A DNA stretch of 64,000 nucleotides from Erodium maritimum. Taxonomy: Eukaryota > Streptophyta > Magnoliopsida > Geraniales > Geraniaceae. This document shows, piece by piece, positions 58,701-64,000 of the stretch. The translations under genes and the position numbers were made by a program. Location: assembly GCA_963921825.1 (NCBI GenBank), contig OY997596.1, positions 17,241,001-17,305,000 on the forward strand. The letters run 5' to 3'. How positions within the stretch are numbered: the first letter of the stretch is position 1; every line of letters starts with the position of its first letter. A model generated the notes under the pieces. The model was not told the origin of the DNA. It searched no databases and saw only the letters and a list, made by a program, of their open reading frames with translations.

Positions 58701-59580
58701 GTCACGAAAGCACGATATAATAAATTCTCTTAACCCCATTTCCCATGTCATCTCAGGTACCCCCGTCATATTTAAGAACCGTAATATTATTCAATCTAAG
58801 TTTTCTAGAAATTTTCGCGAAGAAGAATTTTTAATTTTTGTCCCCATCAGATAACCAGTGTTTCTTAGCTCTTTGCCTCCAAAAGTTCTCCTGATTTTTT
58901 AGTAAAGAAGCGTACTGTTTTTTACGTAGTCTCTCTTTCCATAATGACAGGTTGATCCTCACACCCATTCAAATAGGCTACCTTCTTCTAGCACTACTTA
59001 ATCTTCTTCTTATTAGCCTTAAAGGTATTCTGCCCCCACTGATAAAGAACATATGAGACTTTCCTGAAAATTGCACCATTGGAGTATATATGCTTTGGTC
59101 TCATTCTTGTTGAATGATCAATCCACATTGAGGGTCAAGCGACCAAATATTCTCGAATTTGAATTTCAGTGGATTTTTTTTCTGAATATAGTCTGTTGAG
59201 AGATTCACTAAAAGAGCCATACGGTCTGATGTTGAGTAGAAGACATTTCAAAGGGAGGCCTGAGGAAATTCCCTTAAAAATCTGTCGATACAAGGCCACG
59301 GTCGAGTTTAGTCTCCACCCTCTTGGATGGGTTTTTTCCCTGTACCAAGTAAACTTGTATCCTTTCATCGGCATGTCCTCCAAAATAATCTCATTAATGA
59401 TATCCCGTAATTTGTCGATCAGTTTTCGGGGATAAGGTTTACCTCGCTTCTTTTCGAAGGAGTGTAAGATACCATCAAAGTCCCCAAGGGCAACCTACTT
59501 ATCCCTGTATTTTTAGTTGCTAGGTCCCGTAGTAGGCGCCATGTCCAATGACTATTGGATAGACCCACAATTTAGACCGA
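55790..59580 (-). mobile_element. L1-type LINE, 5'-truncated and degraded
   Basis: Minus-strand order from high to low: endonuclease part (about 59580-59135), reverse transcriptase (about 58640-57650) with its thumb (57557-57348), zf-RVT (56836-56417), RNase H-like tail (56519-55936). The endonuclease landmarks are LGDFDGILHSFEKKRGK and MKGYKFTWYREK. The zf-RVT region reads VKVFLWRSLTGPLQVVENLN and CSICLLEPESAFHFPLHCP. The RT core keeps MLFADDCYIFCRA, so the catalytic Asp pair is present. ORF1 and the endonuclease start are missing. Many stops and frame changes occur. Confidence 0.85.
56417..56836 (-). pseudogene. LINE zf-RVT region, 139-codon open segment
   Basis: This is the longest clean piece of the LINE. 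It contains the C-x2-C-(x)n-H-x4-H/C arrangement (CSICLLEPESAFHFPLHCPF) of the zf-RVT domain, followed by LWNLWKMRNGFFG, which normally leads into the RNase H-like tail. The tail continues in another frame at 56184-56519 (WLSIHTDGAIFHHSTKAGWA, with the catalytic D-G pair). Confidence 0.75.
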
Positions 59581-59589
59581 ATCTATATA

Positions 59590-60429
59590 CACTAAGACCT
59601 TCTACAGCGGGATTAAGCCGAATCAGTCTAATCTTGGTCTAATTAGGCTTTTTTAAGGCAAATCAGAATTGAATCGACGATGATTCTAGGGTCTAATTCG
59701 TTAGCGATCGCAGTGGGAATAGACACCATCAGTCTATTCCCATTTTAATGTCCCTAGAATAAATCGAATTTTGTGAAACATAATGTTGTTAAAAAACGTA
59801 AAGAGAGCCAATCGGGCACATATTTATTATTTACTCCTAATGTCATTGAGTTACACCTCCAAAAAAAATTACACTTTGTTGGCTATAGGAAACGGTTTGT
59901 GCTTTTTTGGTCGTACTGTCCAGAAACACAATCAAGTTCCCGGGGATTATACAAAACCGACGCATACTACTATTTCTCGAAACATTTAAATGGAAGTTCA
60001 ACATAATATGATTTACAATCCATCTTCGTGGACATTGAGTAATGGGTTTGGGGATATGATATGACGACACGACTTCAAATTTTATTCTCAGTATTCCATA
60101 ATCAAAGATGACAAGTGACGTGGATTCGCTAATGTCACTGCTCAAAGAACATAGCAAGTATTGTCACATGACTGTGTCGAAGATACGGTCATAGGACAAT
60201 ACTTGCTATGTTCTTTGAGTAATAACATTAGTGAATCCACGCAACATGCCATCTTTGATTATGGAATATTAAGGTACAATTTGAAGTCATGTCCGCATAT
60301 AACACCTCCAAAAACAATTACAGGTTCTTCACCATCCGTTGCAGATCTTTCTATATTGCCAAGATGGCTATATTTTTTTTTCTAAATCACATTCATGTCA
60401 CTTGTTATCTTTGACTATGGAAGTGTCTA
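59590..60429. other. unassigned DNA with a hairpin
   Basis: No gene is recognised. It contains the inverted repeat at 60060-60298. The motif ACACCTCCAAAAA is directly repeated near 59850 and 60303. A worn third copy of the arm sequence (CATGTCACTTGTTATCTTTG) lies near 60393. Confidence 0.45.
60060..60298. repeat. inverted repeat with ~105-bp arms
   Basis: The arms at about 60060-60167 and 60195-60298 are complementary at around 85-90% by eye (CAAAGAACATAGCAAGTATTGTC against its complement), with a ~27-bp loop. It may be a small foldback element; no target duplication was identified. Confidence 0.7.
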
Positions 60430-60770
60430 CAACACCGTCCAGTAGGGATGGCCGCACGAGAATCCATCAATGCTACTAGACGAAGTCGTGTCCGTATCTC
60501 CCGACATACACCTCCTCTACAAGTTCCATGACTTGAGCGTCGGACCAACCAGGTTAATAAATGTACTTCAGCTCCGACCAACACTCATTTAAACACTTCA
60601 TCTTCCGGTTGACGAAGGTCCAATGATATTTGCAGTTCTCGGTGGACCGCTCAATCGCCGGGGTGTTTGACAGGTCACTTGGGCAAGCTCCCCCCATATG
60701 TCATCCGAAAAGGCATCGTCGGATTGGTCACCCCCTTGCTTCTCAGTGTCTGGTGGCCGTGATACGGGGG
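60430..60770 (-). pseudogene. PIF/Harbinger Myb/SANT-like relic, second copy
   Basis: Minus-strand translation reads SDDAFSDDIWGELAQVT. In another frame it continues AIERSTENCKYHWTFVNRKM, CLNECWSELKYIY and a VMELVEEVYVGRYGHDF-like helix. It aligns with the relic at 16190-16690 (RSTKNYKHHWSVTNQKVK) but lies on the opposite strand. Stops and at least one frame change are present, and no transposase is nearby. Confidence 0.5.
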
Positions 60771-60786
60771 GGGGGGGGGGGGGGGG
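60766..60786 (+). repeat. 21-bp G homopolymer
   Basis: An uninterrupted run of 21 G adjoins the Harbinger-like relic and the GTGGAGAAACGG repeats. Length is likely to be unstable or uncertain in assembly. Confidence 0.8.
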
Positions 60787-60839
60787 TTGACCTCGATCCT
60801 GGCTTCGTGGACGACCCTTCAAAGGGGGTGTTGTCGATC

Positions 60840-61130
60840 ATTGGTGGAGAATCGGAGGTGGGAGACACGACAGGTGGACAAGCGGTGGTGGAGAAACGGC
60901 AGAGGTCAAAGGTAATGCTAGTGGAGAAACAGTAGTGGCGAACCGCCGGAGGAGAAACGGCAGGGGTGAAACAGGCTACTTCTTGTGGAGAAAACGATGT
61001 GGTAGAAACAGTAGTGGTAGAAACGAAGGAGGAGAAACGATAGTGGCCCGGAATTGTGAGGGAGAAACGGTGACGGAGAGACGTCGGTGGTAGGAACAGT
61101 GGTGGAGAAACGATAAGGGTTGAAGAAGAT
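60840..61130 (+). repeat. GTGGAGAAACGG minisatellite
   Basis: About twelve copies of GTGGAGAAACGGCAG/GTAGTG-like units of 12-30 bp are present. On the minus strand this gives a Ser/Pro/Thr/Val-rich open frame that should not be read as a gene. Confidence 0.7.
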
Positions 61131-61199
61131 GAAGAAGAAGAATCGTGAAGAAGACGAAGCGTCTGGCCCATTCTTTAACCCCGTAACGTGTCACACGTC

Positions 61200-63160
61200 A
61201 CAACCAGATTCATCAGTTTAAGATTCGGCTGGACCCGAATCCGTCGATTCAACGGCTCACTGAGTCTACAGAAGCATTGACGTCAAATCTGCACTTTCGC
61301 AAATTTGACACAGACCCGACTCTGCGAATCCGATTCGACGCCTTTTTCCATCGTCACGTTAGATTCGACGGACTGAATACACACCGTTTCGACGCCACTA
61401 TGGGTAGCCTATTGCTCCTCCACCTCCGTCGACGTCAATCACAGCGACATTGCAAAGTTTGAGCTCCCACGTGGTTGCTCTGGTTCATGGCTGGTACGTA
61501 GTCCTTGTTTATTATTTAATATAACAGTTGGGGATCTGAATTGTGCTCTTTTTCTGCCGATTATGCTGCCTAATTAACCACATTACTTATTATTATAAGT
61601 TCAATTTCACAGTTGCGATCGGTCTTTTTGTTGTTTGTAGTAGAATTGGTGCATTGTAGAATGGCTATGTGTATTGGGTGCTTTGCTCGGATCATGTGAT
61701 AGGGAAATGTAATGTTAGATGGAGGTGGTGAATGGTGGCTTTATCTACTGATTTGATTTTCTTATTTACACATAATAGCTCCCTATTGTCAGGTTTTCTA
61801 AACCTAAAGAGTACATCTACTGTCTATAGTACAGCCCAACTAATATGATTTTGTATGGAACTAAAAGTTAGGGCATAGAAAGATAAGATTAGGGACAAAG
61901 TCATCGAAGCAAGAGTTGGGTAACATCTATTGAAGATTAGATTAGGGAAAACTGTGTTATGCAGATTCGCAAGGACGGGGGGAGAGAATTCGGCTAAGGT
62001 ATTGGGTAGAGCCAAGGTAACGTGGAAAACAGTAATACGAGGTAACACACGAGTTAACTGAGGAGGTAGCATCCCATTGAATACAATGCAAGGGGAGAAT
62101 ATGAGTAAAAGATCAGCTATGGTTGTGCTTCTCAGATATTTAATTTCCCTACTTTCATTCCCCATTTCCAGTGATCTCAACAAGTATTGGTCTTCGATGG
62201 TTATGGATGTGCTATTTGAATCATGTCTAAACATTTAGGACTAAGATATCTACGTTTCCTTGTTCTGCCTTTTCATTTTATTGGCAAATGATTGAAACTG
62301 CTCATTCAGAATTAGTTTCTGACATATTTCTTGATTGTTTTGTAGTTGGTTTTTGTGCTAAAATGGCCCCTCGAAATGCGATATCTTTCTTGTAGTCTGA
62401 ACTCGGACCAGTTTCAATATATCTTGTTTTGCCAAGAGGAAAACTATGCATTCATTCACAATACACCGTAACACCACACATAATTATCCCTTCAGGTAGG
62501 AATGGGGAGGAAATTTCAAGAAGCGACGTTGACCTTGTGTGTACTCAGGCATAGAAATGAAGATGTCTGGTCCCTTATTATGTCTACAGATTCATGCTCA
62601 CATCTCCTAATACACAGATTACTCAAGCACTCATGGTGTGGAGCAAAGAGGGAAACATTGGTTTTGGTTAACGGGAGATCGCAATGAACAGCTACAGATA
62701 TTTGGAATTGCCAATTCAGTTGAAGATGGTTTCAGTGCCAGTGACTCAACGAAAGAGTGGTAAATATGCATGACTGATCCCAAAGATACAACTATTATAA
62801 CTTGTGGACATATATATGGTAAGAGCATTAATCCTTTCTTTAACGAATTTTTAGTCGAAAATATGATATAACTATTTACATTCAATATGCTATGAACCTG
62901 ACCGCTATCGGGTCAAGGAGGAATAAGACTGTAAGTGTAACCAACCCCCAACTTCGCTTGGGAAATGACTTAGTTATGGACATATGGCCTGGTTATTGGT
63001 TGTACAATTGAAAGGTGGAAAAAGCTATTCCCATGTACACTATACATGGTAAGAGTACCAAGAAATCTTGTATATAATTTTGCATATTCCAGGTGTACCC
63101 TTGACTTATATGATGTGATTTATAATGATGTTCAATAGAACGTTTTTTGAACAACCAATG
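61200..63160. other. unassigned 2-kb region
   Basis: 61200-61460 is GC-richer and shows TTCGACG-type short repeats. 61820-62240 contains an open minus-strand frame of 136 codons that starts at an ATG but has no motif I recognise. 62500-62690 contains a short plus frame, also without motifs. A worn duplication (ACATGGTAAGAG-type) is present near 62810 and 63045. This could hold exons of a host gene or an old transposon; I cannot decide. Confidence 0.4.
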
Positions 63161-63610
63161 TGTTATGGGCCTTACAGACCGTAATGAGATGGGATAAGCC
63201 CTCCACAATGGAAAGAAAAGTCTCGCGCGCAGCAAGGGGAATAGGAGTCGGCTGAAGTTATTTCCTTTTTATTAGTTATCTTATTTTACAAGTGTATTAG
63301 GATTTGGAAACCTAGTTGGCAATTAATATTATTAGGAATAGGTAAGTTAGATAATTACCAATTATAATGGTATTAGGGTTTTGGCTTTTAGGTAACCTCT
63401 TGGCTATATATACCGAGAGAGTATTATGAATAAATCAGACTTGAATAATACGAATATTTTCGTCTCTCCGAAGGTCTTTGAGTTCCCTTTACAACGAGCT
63501 CGTACCCTACATCATTGGGAAGAGGAAGAACAAGGATTCGCTCCAGCGAACCCTTAATCTACAGTCTTACCGAGGTCCCATAACGAGATCCATAAGTCAG
63601 GAACCTAACA
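63161..63610 (+). repeat. 5' LTR of a second Ty3/gypsy retrotransposon (element cut by the window)
   Basis: 450 bp from TGTTATGGGCCTTACAGACC to AGGAACCTAACA. A TATA box (CTATATATACC) lies near 63401, with a short leader after it. The 5 bp before it (CAATG) are the candidate target duplication; the other copy lies beyond the window. The 450-bp length is unlike the ~3 kb Tekay-type LTRs, so this is a different family. Confidence 0.85.
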
Positions 63611-63613
63611 TAG

Positions 63614-63626
63614 TGGTATCAGAGCC
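63614..63626 (+). other. primer-binding site, initiator tRNA-Met type
   Basis: TGGTATCAGAGCC begins three bases after the LTR. Confidence 0.9.
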
Positions 63627-63633
63627 GAACGTT

Positions 63634-64000
63634 ATGGACCCAGAGATGTCTTTTCAGCAGAAATTCGAGTTGTTCATGACCAAATATGAAGCTGATCGGC
63701 AGGAACTCGTGCAGCAGCGTCATGAGTTCAAAAATTTGGCCTTACAGGTACAGGCTCTATCCAACCCGACACTGGCGCAGGAGGAGAGCTCAGAACCAGC
63801 AGCGCCGTCGCCGCGGGCGGTTTCAATGTCCTCAGGCTCGGCCGGCGACGGGGGTTCCCTGATTCCTCGTTTTGCTCGGCTGGAGTTTCCTAGGTTCGAT
63901 GGGCGTTCTGACCCCACGGCGTGGCTAAACCGTTGTGAGGGTTACTTCCTCCATCAACGGACACCGGCAGAGGAAAAGGTTTTGCTGGCATCGTTCCATA
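63634..64000 (+). CDS. gag start of the second Ty3/gypsy element (partial)
   Basis: A plus-strand frame from ATG 63634 stays open to the window edge (122 codons seen). A coiled-coil-like N-terminal part (FMTKYEADRQELVQQRHEF) is followed by an acidic/Ala-rich linker. Then comes the beginning of the retrotransposon gag domain (RFARLEFPRFDGRSDPTAWL, then NRCEGYFLHQRTPAEEKVLL). The pattern fits plant chromoviral gag; the lineage cannot be fixed without the pol region. The visible part looks whole; the rest cannot be judged. Confidence 0.85.
   Translation, partial: MDPEMSFQQKFELFMTKYEADRQELVQQRHEFKNLALQVQALSNPTLAQEESSEPAAPSPRAVSMSSGSAGDGGSLIPRFARLEFPRFDGRSDPTAWLNRCEGYFLHQRTPAEEKVLLASFH

Noticed and set aside
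61824-62234. 136-codon minus-strand frame as a host gene
   Set aside because: No recognised motif and no clear neighbouring exons; kept only as a note under the unassigned region.
1-64000. CRISPR arrays, rRNA genes, bacterial operons
   Set aside because: Nothing of the kind is seen. The tandem repeats present have no regular unique spacers, and all other signals are eukaryotic.

Overview
The window looks like repeat-dense intergenic DNA of a flowering plant, probably a eudicot. The evidence is a plant RING-H2 (ATL-type) gene, plant-type L1 LINEs with DUF4283/CCHC ORF1s and an RNase H tail, Tekay-like Ty3/gypsy elements with initiator-Met primer sites, CCCTAAA telomere-like repeats, and MULE, CACTA, PIF/Harbinger and TA-flanked TIR elements. 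I cannot name the species. Only one gene looks intact and ordinary: the single-exon ATL-type E3 ligase at 13802-14356 (minus). All calls were made by eye from sequence, without database searches.

Layout. 1-6.1 kb: a DUF1985-type MULE relic, split by a 1.8 kb gene-fragment-carrying TIR element (1797-3622) and followed by three small TA-flanked TIR elements. 6.9-13.6 kb: two minus-strand L1 relics. 13.8-14.4 kb: the ATL gene. 15-20.2 kb: a PIF/Harbinger Myb-like relic, CACTA pieces and three more TA-flanked elements, one with a minisatellite and telomere-like core. 20.4-26.5 kb: a LINE tail, then an L1 (21083-26474, 15-bp target duplication) that has ORF1 but no ORF2. That L1 holds a solo LTR (22723-25745), which itself holds a 371-bp near-perfect palindrome (23008-23378) with tRNA-like boxes. 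26.6-29.2 kb: a second gene-fragment-carrying TIR element.

29.7-54.7 kb: a tandem array of four degraded, minus-strand copies of a WAT1-related (EamA/nodulin MtN21-like) transporter gene. The copies share two stop codons, so the gene was probably dead before it was amplified. Copy A is split by a solo LTR (30616-33228). Copy C is split in its last exon by an older solo LTR (36421-51226), and a 12-kb Tekay-like LTR retrotransposon (36964-48938) is nested in that LTR with both LTRs and a perfect 5-bp target duplication.

54.7-64 kb: a MULE end, a third minus-strand L1 (about 55790-59580), a hairpin, a second PIF/Harbinger Myb-like relic, GC-rich repeats, about 2 kb of unassigned DNA, and the 5' LTR, primer site and start of gag of another Ty3/gypsy element that runs off the right edge.

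There is no operon-like logic. The window is best read as a stratigraphy of insertions, several with exact target duplications that fix their order. The least familiar objects are the tRNA-box palindrome, the ORF1-only L1, and the position-matched but sequence-unrelated palindromic repeats inside separate solo LTRs.
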